This document shows, piece by piece, positions 9,344 to 18,062 of a stretch of DNA of 64,000 nucleotides. The notes beneath the pieces are model-generated. The model saw only the letters and a list, made by a program, of their open reading frames with translations. It had not been told where the DNA came from and ran no database searches. Source of the stretch: CAHJXF01 sp038225855. Its GTDB lineage: Bacteria; Pseudomonadota; Gammaproteobacteria; Burkholderiales; Burkholderiaceae_D. Made by a program: the position numbers and the translations under genes. The stretch covers positions 248,001 to 312,000 of the forward strand of contig JBBRQU010000001.1 in the NCBI GenBank assembly GCA_038225855.1, given 5' to 3'. Numbering within the stretch: the stretch's first letter is position 1; each line of letters begins with the position of its first letter.

Positions 9344-10521
9344 CAAAGTGACCAACCGATCTCGCACATCTCGCCCGCGTCGGCCAGCAACGCACGCGCC
9401 TGCGCAACCAGGTCGTGCTCCGCGCGGCACTGCCGGATGAAGATCGGCAGATCGGCCACGAGACGCGCAAGACGCTGGTCGTTGCAAAGCGGCCCTGGTC
9501 CGACCGCGCGAGCGGCATGGTGAATGACCCCCTCGGCCATGTCGGCGATCGCCGAGCGCACGCGCAGAGCATTGCGTGCGAAATCGACCGCGGGCCGCGC
9601 ATCGATCTGTGCGGCGCACTCGCGCAACAGCGCACGCCCCGACGCCAGCGCGCAATCGATCGCCCCAAGATGAGCCCACGCATGCGCGTCATCGCGGCCG
9701 GCTTGCAGATCGCGAACGATCGCTCCGATCGAGGCGGCCGCTCCATGCCAGCACGCCGCCACGCCCGCACCTCCATGCCAGAAGCCGGGGCGGTCGAGAT
9801 AGCCGTTCACCGGACCCACGACTCGCGCAGGTGCCGCGTCGCAGATCACATCGAAGCTGGCGCTGTCGCGCATGCCGACCGCATGCCACGCGCGCTCGTC
9901 GATCGCAACGCGGTTGCAATCCAGATCCACTTCGACCAGCCATCGCCCGCCGTCTTCGTCGGACGCGGTCATCAATGCCATGTCGACGATACGCGCGCCC
10001 GAACACCAGCTCTTGCGACCGTCGAGCATCACGAAACTGCTTTCGTGCATGCGCTCGCCGCGGCCGCGAATCTTCAGCGGATGGTCTCGCGATTCGGAGG
10101 CCCACACCGCGCGAACGAGCCCGGGCCTGGGCACATGACGCGTGTCGATTTCCTGAAGGATCGCGAGCGCGTCGGTATGACTTTCGTAGAGCTTGACGAG
10201 CGCGAGGTCGCAGCGCGCCACTTGCGCGAGACATTGCCAGCGCTTGCCCGTTGCCCCGAGGCCGGGAGGAGGAATGCGATCGAGTCCCGCCGCGATCAAG
10301 TCGCGCAGACGCCGACCGATCGCGGCCCCGCCATGCGCCGGGCCGTCCGTCGGGTCGTCCGCCGGGTCGTTATGCCTAAGAAACGCCGCGATCTGCTGAT
10401 CGATGGCGACGCATGTCGACGAAACGGACTGCAGCAGCGCGGCCATTGCGGCTTCCGGGTCCTGGTTCACCGCCAGGCGGTGACGTAAAACATCATGGGT
10501 GGCAGGTTCGCCGAGCGGCAA
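9343..10521 (-). CDS. Acyl-CoA dehydrogenase-like protein
   Basis: About 392 residues resembling a divergent acyl-CoA dehydrogenase, mostly alpha-helical with a central segment (SSFVMLDGRKSWCSGA, IVDMALMTA) that matches the beta-barrel region of the fold. I do not see a clear catalytic Glu motif. The longest start is TTG; an ATG at 10446 with a GGAAG site is an alternative and would remove 25 residues. It is the first gene of the four-gene module (dehydrogenase-like, PIG-L, methyltransferase, GT2) that runs into katE. The role in the module is unknown; a lipid or acyl modification is a guess from the family name. Confidence 0.7.
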   Translation of the reverse strand: MPLGEPATHDVLRHRLAVNQDPEAAMAALLQSVSSTCVAIDQQIAAFLRHNDPADDPTDGPAHGGAAIGRRLRDLIAAGLDRIPPPGLGATGKRWQCLAQVARCDLALVKLYESHTDALAILQEIDTRHVPRPGLVRAVWASESRDHPLKIRGRGERMHESSFVMLDGRKSWCSGARIVDMALMTASDEDGGRWLVEVDLDCNRVAIDERAWHAVGMRDSASFDVICDAAPARVVGPVNGYLDRPGFWHGGAGVAACWHGAAASIGAIVRDLQAGRDDAHAWAHLGAIDCALASGRALLRECAAQIDARPAVDFARNALRVRSAIADMAEGVIHHAARAVGPGPLCNDQRLARLVADLPIFIRQCRAEHDLVAQARALLADAGEMCEIGWSL

Positions 10522-10607
10522 TTCTGCGTCCGCCCAAGTGCCTCGGTTTTCGGACGAATACTGATCGGCAGGTAGTCAGCCAGCGGCAAATGCGATCGAC
10601 GCATTCA

Positions 10608-11141
10608 TCAGGATTTCTCTCTCAGAAAGTCGCGCTCGGCGGCGGTCGACGCGCGCCCGAGGATTTCATTTCGATGCGGGAAACGTCCGAAGCGATCGAC
10701 AATTGCCTGGTGATGCTCGGCGAATCGCAGCGCATCGGGCACATCGATCGCGGGGAACAGTTGCACCGACCGCTCCTGCACCGCGCGGTCCTCGCTGTGC
10801 ATCAAGGGCATGTAAAGAAATTGACGCTCACGCGAGGCGAGCGCCTGGTCGAGTCCGTGATCGGTCGCGTGCGTCGCGAGCGCCAACGCGATGCCGTCGG
10901 TCGCGTACGTCATTGCGGTTCCGCGAAAGAGATTGCGCGAGAACTGATCGAACACGAGCACGGCCGCAACATGCCCTGCGGGGCTCAATGACGTCGCATC
11001 GGGCGGCTCGCGCGCGAGGGCGGCATGAAGATCTGCGAAACGTCCACGGATCTTTTCATCGACCTCGGGACGTGCGCTGAACCAGTCCTTGGGATCGAGC
11101 TCTTCGAACCAGAGGCGATTGACGCTGTCGACCCAGTTCAT
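10608..11141 (-). CDS. DUF924 family protein
   Basis: A 177-residue protein beginning MNWVDSVNRLWFEEL and containing the DUF924 core DQFSRNLFRG, FLYMPLMHSED and HRNEILGR. The family is an all-helical TPR-like fold of unknown biochemical function, common in proteobacteria. Its start codon overlaps the stop of the MFS gene (ATGA), so the two are translationally coupled. A longer open frame upstream belongs to shadow sequence over the MFS gene. Confidence 0.9.
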   Translation of the reverse strand: MNWVDSVNRLWFEELDPKDWFSARPEVDEKIRGRFADLHAALAREPPDATSLSPAGHVAAVLVFDQFSRNLFRGTAMTYATDGIALALATHATDHGLDQALASRERQFLYMPLMHSEDRAVQERSVQLFPAIDVPDALRFAEHHQAIVDRFGRFPHRNEILGRASTAAERDFLREKS

Positions 11142-12589
11142 TGCGCTCCCCGCTTCTTCGACCCGGGGACACTCGCATTCGCAAGCAGCGTGAACGCGCT
11201 CGCGCCAGCAACCGCTGCAAGCGCCGCCCCGACCCACGCCGCGATTCGAAACTGTGCGACGAAGATATCGGGGGTCGTGGCGGACACCAGCACGACGCCG
11301 ACCAGCGCGGTTGCGAGCAATGCCCCGACCCGTGCGATCGCGTTGTTGACACCCGATGCCACGCCGACGTGATCGGCATCGACCGCGGCCATCACGGTTG
11401 CCGTCAACGGTGCGACGCTCGCCGCCATGCCGCACGCGATCAGGACCAGCGCGGGAAAGATCGTCGACCAGTACGCGACATCGTCCGACGCGACGCGAAC
11501 CATCAACGCGAATCCCGCCGCGAGGATCAGCGGTCCGACCGTGAGCGGAAGGCGCGGACCGGACCGTTCGGCGAGTTGCCCGACCAGGCGCGATGCAAGG
11601 CCGATCGCAATCGGAATCGGCAGCAGCGCCGCGCCAGCCGCGGTCGCGGGATAGTGTCCGATGCGAATCAGCAGATAAGGCAACACGACCATCAGGCCGC
11701 TCAATGCCGCATAGAGAAAGAGTGTGAGCAGCGTGACCCCCACGAAGGCTTTCGAAGCGAACAACGCAAGCGGCATCATGGCCCGCGCGCCGAGCCGCGC
11801 TTCGACGACGACTAAAGCGATCAGGGATGTGCATCCCGCAAGCAATGCGACCGTCACTACCGCGTCGGCGCCGCGTGCCGGTATCACGGGCAGAGCCCAT
11901 GCCACGGCGCCCAAACCGAACGTCGCGAGCGATCCGCCAAGCCAGTCCAACGCACCGACAGCCGAGCGATCGCGCGGTTCATCGACGTAGCGAATCGCGA
12001 GCCACATCGCCGCACACGCGATCGGAAGATTCAAGAGAAAGATCGAGCGCCAGCCCACGGTGTCGATCAGCCATCCGCCAATCACAGGACCCGCCGCGCC
12101 GGTGATCGCCCCCGCGGCGGCCCACGTGCCGATCGCGCGTCCACGCGCCGGACCCGAGAAGCCGGCGCCCAGCATCGCGAGACTCGCGGGCGTCAGTAGC
12201 GCAGCGCCCAAACCCTGCAAGGCGCGCGCCGTCAACAGCAAGCGCATGTCGGGCGCCAGTGCGCACAGCAGCGACGCGATGGTGAAGAGACCGAGTCCGA
12301 GCGCGAATATCTTGCGGCGACCGTATCGATCGCCCATCGCGCCGCCGATCAGGATCAGCGCGCCCATCGGCAAGAGATAGGCGTTGATCAACCACTGCGT
12401 CGCGGCGGCCGATGCCGCGAGACTCTGCTGAATTGCTGGCAGCGCGATGTTGACGACCGAGCCGTCGATGAATGCAACGTTCGACCCAAGTACCGTCGCG
12501 GCAAGCAGCGCCGACGCGTGCGTCGTCTGATGCGGTGTGGCCGCGGCAAGCACGCCCGCATCGCACGGTGCCGTCACTGCCGAACTCAT
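11138..12589 (-). CDS. MFS drug-resistance transporter, EmrB/QacA (DHA2) family
   Basis: A 483-residue integral membrane protein with about 14 predicted helices. The N-terminal helix has FIDGSVVNIALPAIQQSL, the DHA2 signature, and the loop 2-3 motif GGAMGDRYGRRKIF. Later LTPASLAMLGAGFSG matches motif C of antiporters. Such proteins export lipophilic drugs or metabolites using the proton gradient. It faces a VOC gene divergently across 107 bases, which should hold both promoters. A membrane-fusion partner is not present next to it. Confidence 0.92.
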   Translation of the reverse strand: MSSAVTAPCDAGVLAAATPHQTTHASALLAATVLGSNVAFIDGSVVNIALPAIQQSLAASAAATQWLINAYLLPMGALILIGGAMGDRYGRRKIFALGLGLFTIASLLCALAPDMRLLLTARALQGLGAALLTPASLAMLGAGFSGPARGRAIGTWAAAGAITGAAGPVIGGWLIDTVGWRSIFLLNLPIACAAMWLAIRYVDEPRDRSAVGALDWLGGSLATFGLGAVAWALPVIPARGADAVVTVALLAGCTSLIALVVVEARLGARAMMPLALFASKAFVGVTLLTLFLYAALSGLMVVLPYLLIRIGHYPATAAGAALLPIPIAIGLASRLVGQLAERSGPRLPLTVGPLILAAGFALMVRVASDDVAYWSTIFPALVLIACGMAASVAPLTATVMAAVDADHVGVASGVNNAIARVGALLATALVGVVLVSATTPDIFVAQFRIAAWVGAALAAVAGASAFTLLANASVPGSKKRGAQ

Positions 12590-12696
12590 GGACGGTCCAT
12601 GCCGACAGACAGACGCTCATGGTTGCGCGCACCGCGTTTTGCAATCGTTAAATTGAAGTGCAAGCTTCGCATTCGAATCCTTCCCGGGAGACCTCG

Positions 12697-13062
12697 ATGA
12701 TCCTCGGTCTGCGTAGCGCTATCTATCCGGCATCCGACCTCGCGCGCGCCAAGGCATGGTACGAGCAAGTGTTGGAGCAAAAGCCCTACTTCGATCAGCC
12801 GTTCTACGTGGGGTTCGCCATCGGTGGCTTCGAACTCGGGCTCGTTCCCGACGGTGATCCCGGCATCGCGGGTCCGCAGCCCATGTGGGGTGTAGCGAAC
12901 GCGGATGATGCGCTCGCGCGACTGATGGAGCTCGGCGCTACGGCTCTCGAACCGGTCATGGACACGGGCGACGGCATCCGCGTTGCCGCAGTAGTGGACC
13001 CGTTCGGCAATCGCTTCGGGATCATCGAGAATCCACACTTCGATGCGACGACGGTAAAGTGA
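12697..13062 (+). CDS. VOC (glyoxalase/bleomycin-resistance) family protein
   Basis: A 121-residue single VOC module: MILGLRSAIYPASDLARAK start, a metal-ligand-like Glu/His pattern and the C-terminal DPFGNRFGIIENP strand typical of the fold. A purine-rich site (GGGAGACC) precedes the ATG at 12697, so I prefer it to the ATG at 12658. Substrate cannot be read from sequence. It is divergent from the MFS exporter. Confidence 0.85.
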   Translation: MILGLRSAIYPASDLARAKAWYEQVLEQKPYFDQPFYVGFAIGGFELGLVPDGDPGIAGPQPMWGVANADDALARLMELGATALEPVMDTGDGIRVAAVVDPFGNRFGIIENPHFDATTVK

Positions 13063-13115
13063 TTCGGCGCTCGGGGCGCGTGCCGCGCTCGTCACCAGCA
13101 GAACAAGGAGACGCT

Positions 13116-13562
13116 ATGCAGCGCTCGTCGAGTCTCGCCGCATGCGGCGTCCTGATGGCCCTCGGCTGCACTGCGGCCTTCGGACAAGGGGCGCCCGCGC
13201 CGCCTGTCTCACGCTTCGATGGCGAATGGAATATCACCGTCGACTGTCCGTCCAATAGCGAGCCGTCCGGCGCGAAGGGATATGCGTATCGACTTTCGGG
13301 CACGGTGCAAGCCGGCCTGTTGGTCGCAAGTCAGGGAACGCAGGATGCGCCGGGCTCGCTGCGCATCGAAGGTCCCATACGACCCGATGGAAGCGCCGAT
13401 CTTCGAGCGCGCGGACGAACCGGCGACCCCGACTTTGCGGTCAAGCACCCGTCGTCAGGCACGGCCTATACATATCGGATCAAGGCGCAGTTCGACGAAG
13501 CGAAGGGAACCGGCACACGCATGGAAGCGCGCGTATGCAACATCGTCTTCGCGAAGAGATGA
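13116..13562 (+). CDS. Secreted protein of unknown function
   Basis: A 148-residue protein with a Sec signal peptide (MQRSSSLAACGVLMALGC, cleavage probably after the AFG near residue 25) and a mature part starting FDGEWNITVDCPS. Two cysteines in the mature part (VDCPS and RVCNIVF) could pair. The start is set by AAGGAGAC seven bases before the ATG. The FDGEWNI opening followed by beta strands recalls small periplasmic beta-barrel domains, but I do not recognise the family. Confidence 0.7.
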   Translation: MQRSSSLAACGVLMALGCTAAFGQGAPAPPVSRFDGEWNITVDCPSNSEPSGAKGYAYRLSGTVQAGLLVASQGTQDAPGSLRIEGPIRPDGSADLRARGRTGDPDFAVKHPSSGTAYTYRIKAQFDEAKGTGTRMEARVCNIVFAKR

Positions 13563-13607
13563 CGCAGGCCCTCTGGGTGCGTCGTTCGAATCAAACCTGA
13601 GACCTCG

Positions 13608-14117
13608 TTGCAAGAAATCACGACTGCCGAACTTGCTCTCGAACCCTTGACCGTCGCGCACGCGGACGCGATGTTCGAGGTTCTTTCCGATCCCGAGATC
13701 TATCGCTACCTCGACTATCCACCTCCTCCATCGGTCGAGCATTTGCGAAGCGTCTATCAACGTGTGGTCTCCCGCAGGCCGCTCGACGGAGGCGAACTCT
13801 GGTTGAACTGGGCCGTGTGTCCACACGGCCAATCGCCGGCGGGATATGTGCAGGCGACGGTCTTGCCCGATGGTCGCGCGTGGATCGGGTATGTTCTGTC
13901 GAGCCGATATTGGGGCCGTGGTTATGCGCAGCAGGCAACCACGGCGATGCTCGATCATCTGCGTTCGTTCTATCGCGTTGACCGATTTCTGGCGACGGTA
14001 GAAACGACAAACCATCGATCGATCCGCCTTCTCGAGAGACTCCGTTTCGAACGCGCCGATACGCTCGAATCGGCCCGCCACCGGCTCTCCTCTACCGAAG
14101 AACTCTTCGTGCGGTGA
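13608..14117 (+). CDS. GNAT acetyltransferase, RimJ/RimL-like
   Basis: A 169-residue GNAT protein. LEPLTVAHADAMFEVLSD opens the fold, WIGYVLSSRYWGRGYAQQA is the acetyl-CoA pyrophosphate loop, and TNHRSIRLLERLRFE is the C-terminal motif of the RimJ/RimL branch, which acetylates protein N-termini or antibiotics. The best start is TTG at 13608, since the first in-frame ATG would delete the first strand. It overlaps the GTG/ATG region of the following membrane protein. Confidence 0.85.
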   Translation: MQEITTAELALEPLTVAHADAMFEVLSDPEIYRYLDYPPPPSVEHLRSVYQRVVSRRPLDGGELWLNWAVCPHGQSPAGYVQATVLPDGRAWIGYVLSSRYWGRGYAQQATTAMLDHLRSFYRVDRFLATVETTNHRSIRLLERLRFERADTLESARHRLSSTEELFVR

Positions 14118-14152
14118 ATCTCTTTTCAAATGTTCGCAACCAAGGACAGCGC

Positions 14153-14755
14153 ATGAATGACGATGCGGCGGCCGGCCCCGGCAAGATCGATCTCGACTTG
14201 TACAAGCTCTTGAAGAACGAGTCGGCAAACTATTTCGACAAGCTCCAGGCGATCTGGCTGCAAAAGTTCGTGCTGGTCGGGGGCGTGATCGCATTTCTGG
14301 TCACCCATTACGACAAGCTGCCCGAGACCGGCCAGACGCTCGTGATTCACGCCGCAGTGCTTGCTGTGCCTGTTCTTTCGGCGCTGCTCGACGCAAAGAT
14401 TCTCGAGTTCAGCCTGCACACGCGCGCGATCTCTCGCTTCATCCAGACACGCCTTTCGAACATCGATATCCACGCCGATATTCTCGTCGAATGGGAATCG
14501 ACGGCCTGGGGAACGGCGGGCTCGACCGAAGAGAAACGACTGGTCGGTCTGCGCAGCCTCGTGACCGCGCTGACCGCGATCGTGCCGACCATGCTGATCA
14601 CGATACTGGCCGCGATCGCACTCGGCCAACTCACACAGCGCCAGGAACTCTGGTGGTCGCTCGGCATCGTCGCCTGCGTCGTGTACGCCGCGATCCTCGC
14701 AGTCGCGTTGCGACTGATGTGGCCGAAGTCGCGCGGCCCGAGCGTCGTGACATGA
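14153..14755 (+). CDS. Four-helix membrane protein of unknown function
   Basis: A 200-residue protein with four predicted membrane helices: near residues 36-55, 65-88, 142-163 and 170-192. The long loop between helices 2 and 3 (about residues 90-140) is hydrophilic and should face the cytoplasm. I chose the ATG at 14153 with AAGGA upstream; a GTG at 14114 that overlaps the GNAT stop would add 13 residues. The stop overlaps the SDR start (ATGA). No family recognised. Confidence 0.7.
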   Translation: MNDDAAAGPGKIDLDLYKLLKNESANYFDKLQAIWLQKFVLVGGVIAFLVTHYDKLPETGQTLVIHAAVLAVPVLSALLDAKILEFSLHTRAISRFIQTRLSNIDIHADILVEWESTAWGTAGSTEEKRLVGLRSLVTALTAIVPTMLITILAAIALGQLTQRQELWWSLGIVACVVYAAILAVALRLMWPKSRGPSVVT

Positions 14756-15435
14756 ACGACTTCCGCCTCGACGGCAGGCGTGCCTTGATCACGCAGGCCG
14801 ACGTCTTCATGGGCCCGGCGCTGGTCGAAGTTCTTCGCGAATGCGGCGCGGACGTGATTGTCGATCAGCGTGCGCTGATCGATGCGGACCTTCCGCAAAC
14901 GCTGGTGGACGCATGCGGTCGCATCGACATCCTCGTCGCTCATCTCGCAATCCCCGCACCCACCACGCTCGCGGTCGATGCGAGCGACGACGAGTGGCGA
15001 TCGGTGTTCGCGCATCTGGTCGATCCGCTGCATCGTCTGTGCCGCGCGGTATTGCCGCAGATGATCGAGCGCAACGCCGGCAAGATCCTCGTGATCGGCA
15101 GCGCGTCGGCGCTGCGCGGCATGAAGCGCACCTCGACCTACAGCGCCGCGCGCGGTGCGCAGCTTGCGTATGCGCAGGCGCTTGGGGTCGAAGTCGCATC
15201 GCACGGCGTTCAGGTCAACGCGATCGCGCAGAACTTCGTCGACAACCCGACCTACTTTCCCGCCGGAGTGCAAGCCGACCCGCGCTTTCGCGAGCGCCTC
15301 ACGCGCGAGGTGCCGCTCGGCAGACTCGTCAGTGCGCGCGAGGACGCGCTCTTCGCCGCATATCTGTGCAGCGATGCGGCGAGCTGTTTCGTCGGCCAGG
15401 TGTTCCCGGTGTGCGGTGGATGGGTCGCGCGGTGA
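14752..15435 (+). CDS. Short-chain dehydrogenase/reductase family protein
   Basis: A 227-residue SDR with an altered cofactor site. The N-terminal strand is RALITQADVFMGPAL, where classical SDRs have TGxxxGIG, so the glycine-rich loop is missing. The catalytic Ser (IGSASALRG) and a Tyr-containing TYSAARGAQ segment remain, with Arg in place of the usual Lys (YxxxR). The C-terminal GQVFPVCGGW is the usual SDR ending. The changes suggest reduced or altered cofactor use. It is similar in layout to halohydrin dehalogenase-like SDRs, which also lost the glycine motif. Coupled by ATGA and GTGA overlaps to both neighbours. Confidence 0.85.
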   Translation: MNDFRLDGRRALITQADVFMGPALVEVLRECGADVIVDQRALIDADLPQTLVDACGRIDILVAHLAIPAPTTLAVDASDDEWRSVFAHLVDPLHRLCRAVLPQMIERNAGKILVIGSASALRGMKRTSTYSAARGAQLAYAQALGVEVASHGVQVNAIAQNFVDNPTYFPAGVQADPRFRERLTREVPLGRLVSAREDALFAAYLCSDAASCFVGQVFPVCGGWVAR

Positions 15436-15881
15436 CGGGCACTGCAGAGCGGACCGCGCTGCGGATACGACCGTTCGAACATCGCCCCCAAGAGCCAGTC
15501 GTCGCGCTCTGGACGTCGTGCGGACTGACGCGGCCGTGGAACGATACGCATCGCGATATCGCGCGCAAGATGGCCACGCAACCCGAGTTGTTTCTCGTCG
15601 GCGTGATCGACGATCAGCTCGTCGCGACCGCGATGGTGGGTTATGAAGGACACCGTGGCTGGGTCTACTACCTCGCCGTCTCGAACGATCATCGACGAGA
15701 AGGCTTCGGCCGAGCGATGATGAACGAGGCTGAACGCCTGCTGATCGAACGCGGCTGTCCGAAGATCAATCTGCAATTGCGTTCGTCGAATGCCAATGCG
15801 ATCGGCTTTTACAGCACGCTCGGTTATGTGCAGGACGACGTCGTCAGCCTGGGCAAGCGGCTCATCGAAGATCGCGGCTGA
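15432..15881 (+). CDS. GNAT acetyltransferase, YpeA-like
   Basis: A 149-residue GNAT protein close to E. coli YpeA: the pattern LWTSCGLTRPWNDT, DIARKMATQPELFLV, GYEGHRGWVYYLAV, RGCPKINLQLRSSN and the ending SLGKRLIEDRG all correspond. The acetyl-CoA loop is DHRREGFGRAMM. The start is a GTG overlapping the SDR stop (GTGA). The substrate of this subfamily is not established. Confidence 0.92.
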   Translation: MTGTAERTALRIRPFEHRPQEPVVALWTSCGLTRPWNDTHRDIARKMATQPELFLVGVIDDQLVATAMVGYEGHRGWVYYLAVSNDHRREGFGRAMMNEAERLLIERGCPKINLQLRSSNANAIGFYSTLGYVQDDVVSLGKRLIEDRG

Positions 15882-15957
15882 AATTCATCGCTTGGCGGGG
15901 CGAACTTGTTTCACCGGCCGGGACTCGAAGCACGACCTTTCAAACCGGCGCGTCCTC

Positions 15958-16743
15958 ATGAACACAATCGTCAAGACCACCCTGAGCAAGGTCCCCGAGA
16001 TCACGCTGGTCTTCTGGATCATCAAGATCGCTGCGACCACGCTGGGCGAAACCGGCGGCGACGCAGTGACGATGACCTTGCATCTCGGATACCTGATCGG
16101 CACCGCCATCTTCGTCACGATCTTTTTCGTCGGCGTCGGCGCGCAGATCGTCGCGAAGGAGTTCCACCCCTATCTGTACTGGGCCGTGATCATCGCGACG
16201 ACCACGGCCGGCACCACACTGGCCGATTTTTTCGATCGCTCGTTGGGTATCGGTTACCTCGGAGGATCGTCGATCCTGTTCGTGCTCCTGATGGCAACGC
16301 TGGCCCTGTGGCACCGGTCGCTCGGCTCGGTCTCGGTCAACTCGATCGCGTCGCGCAAGGCCGAGATGTTTTATTGGGCGACGATCATGTTCTCTCAGAC
16401 CCTGGGCACGGCGCTCGGCGACTGGATGGCCGATGGCAAGACCGGGCTCGGACTCGGATATGAAGGCGGAGCGCGGGTCTTCGCTGCGGGACTCGCGGTG
16501 GTTGCAGCGGCTTATTTCTGGACGAAGCTGTCGCACACGCTGCTGTTCTGGGCCGCGTTCATTCTCACGCGGCCGCTGGGCGCCACGGTGGGCGACTTTC
16601 TCGACAAGCCGCACGCCAGCGGCGGACTCGCTTTGGGTCGCTTCTGGGCCTCGGCAGCGCTCGCGATCTTCATCATCGCGTGCATCGTGTTTCTGCCGCA
16701 GAGGGCGGGCAAGCATCGGCAAGCGCCCGAAGGAGCTTCGTAG
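15958..16743 (+). CDS. COG4705 membrane protein with fourfold internal repeat
   Basis: A 261-residue protein of eight predicted helices arranged as four two-helix units. The first helix of each unit ends in a related acidic motif: TLGETGGD, TAGTTLADFFD, TLGTALGDWMAD and PLGATVGDFLDK. The repeated Gly-Thr and Asp residues within membrane helices suggest a cation path. This family is annotated only as an uncharacterised membrane-anchored protein. The start ATG follows a CGTCCTC spacer without a strong ribosome site. It converges with the CDF transporter gene. Confidence 0.85.
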   Translation: MNTIVKTTLSKVPEITLVFWIIKIAATTLGETGGDAVTMTLHLGYLIGTAIFVTIFFVGVGAQIVAKEFHPYLYWAVIIATTTAGTTLADFFDRSLGIGYLGGSSILFVLLMATLALWHRSLGSVSVNSIASRKAEMFYWATIMFSQTLGTALGDWMADGKTGLGLGYEGGARVFAAGLAVVAAAYFWTKLSHTLLFWAAFILTRPLGATVGDFLDKPHASGGLALGRFWASAALAIFIIACIVFLPQRAGKHRQAPEGAS

Positions 16744-16888
16744 TTTCGCGGCGCAAGGAAAGCGCTGCGCGCGCCAACGAAATACCGAGTGTTCGATTGA
16801 TCGATTCGAACGAATCCCGGATGCCATCCGAGAGCAGGCTCGCAGTCATGGTCGAGCTACTGCGACACGCGTTCCCGACCGCCGCTGA

Positions 16889-17821
16889 TCATCCGTTGGC
16901 GGCCGGCGCCACCATGGTCGCTGCGTCGATGAATATTTTCTTCACCGCCGGATGACGCAGGCGGATCGCCTCCTCGAGGCGGCACACCGCCGCCGACAGA
17001 TCGGCGACCGATAGCGCGGGGTCGAACTGCGCTTCGAGGTTGAGCAGCACTTCGTCGGGTCCGAATACCATCGTGAGCACGCGGTCCACCTTGATCACCG
17101 CGGGTTCATTGCATGCGAGTTCCCGAATGCTCGCCACCACTTCCGGTTTCGCTGCTTCACCGACCAGGAGCGCCTTGCTCTCGCGAATCAGGAACAACGC
17201 CACGACGCTCAAGGTCACGCCGATCACGATCGATGCCGCGCCATCGAAATAGGGATTGGCGTAGCGGTGCCCGAGGTATACGCCGAGAAAGGCCGCAGCC
17301 AGTCCGAACAATGCGGCGGTGTCTTCGAAGAGCACCGTGAAGACCGACGGATCGTAGCTGCGGCGGATGCTTTGCCAAAGGCTGTGCGCGCCTTTCTTCG
17401 CCCACATCTCGCGCAGTGCAAACGTCCACGATGTGCCTTCCAGCAACGCCGCGATGCCCAGCACCACATAGGCCCAGAACGGATCTTCGAGCGGGCGCGG
17501 GTTGAGCACGTGGAGGATGCCCTCGTAGATCGCCACGCCGCCGCCGACGCCGAACAGCACCATGGCGACGATCAAGCTCCAGAAATAGAGCTCCTTGCCG
17601 TAGCCATACGGGTGTTGCCGGTCGGCCGGCTGCTTGCCGCGATGCAGGCCGAGCAGCAACAACAATTCGTTGCCGGTATCGGCCACCGAATGGAATCCTT
17701 CGGACAACATCGCCGAGCTGCCGGTGATCGAGGCCGCCACGAACTTCATCACGGCAATCGCCAGATTGCCGCCGGTGGCCACGTAGATGACCAACTTTTT
17801 CCCTTGCGCAGCGGATGCCAT
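16889..17821 (-). CDS. Cation diffusion facilitator transporter
   Basis: A 310-residue CDF protein with six helices and a C-terminal cytoplasmic domain (about residues 215-305). Helix 2 has the metal site HSVADTGNE (HxxxD) and the loop HPYGYGKELYFW. In helix 5 the usual HxxxD is replaced by FEDTAALFG, as in the ZnT9-like branch, so metal choice may differ from zinc exporters. It probably moves a divalent metal out of the cytoplasm in exchange for protons. Divergent from the phospholipase-D-like gene across 241 bases. Confidence 0.92.
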   Translation of the reverse strand: MASAAQGKKLVIYVATGGNLAIAVMKFVAASITGSSAMLSEGFHSVADTGNELLLLLGLHRGKQPADRQHPYGYGKELYFWSLIVAMVLFGVGGGVAIYEGILHVLNPRPLEDPFWAYVVLGIAALLEGTSWTFALREMWAKKGAHSLWQSIRRSYDPSVFTVLFEDTAALFGLAAAFLGVYLGHRYANPYFDGAASIVIGVTLSVVALFLIRESKALLVGEAAKPEVVASIRELACNEPAVIKVDRVLTMVFGPDEVLLNLEAQFDPALSVADLSAAVCRLEEAIRLRHPAVKKIFIDAATMVAPAANG

Positions 17822-18062
17822 CAGTGAACCTCTTGCCTCGGACCAACGGGAATATGCGCGCGTTCACGCGCGATCGGACTCGGCCCACGCCTGATTGAAG
17901 GCCGCGCCGTCGATGGGCGCACCGCGGGCGTCACGCGTGACGCGCGACGCGAACGAGGCAGACAACGCGCGCGCGCTCGTCTATCGTTGCAACTCCGATC
18001 GCATCGTCGCGACGCCGACGCCGACGCTGACGATCCGAGGTCAACCACAGCGAGGAGCATCG

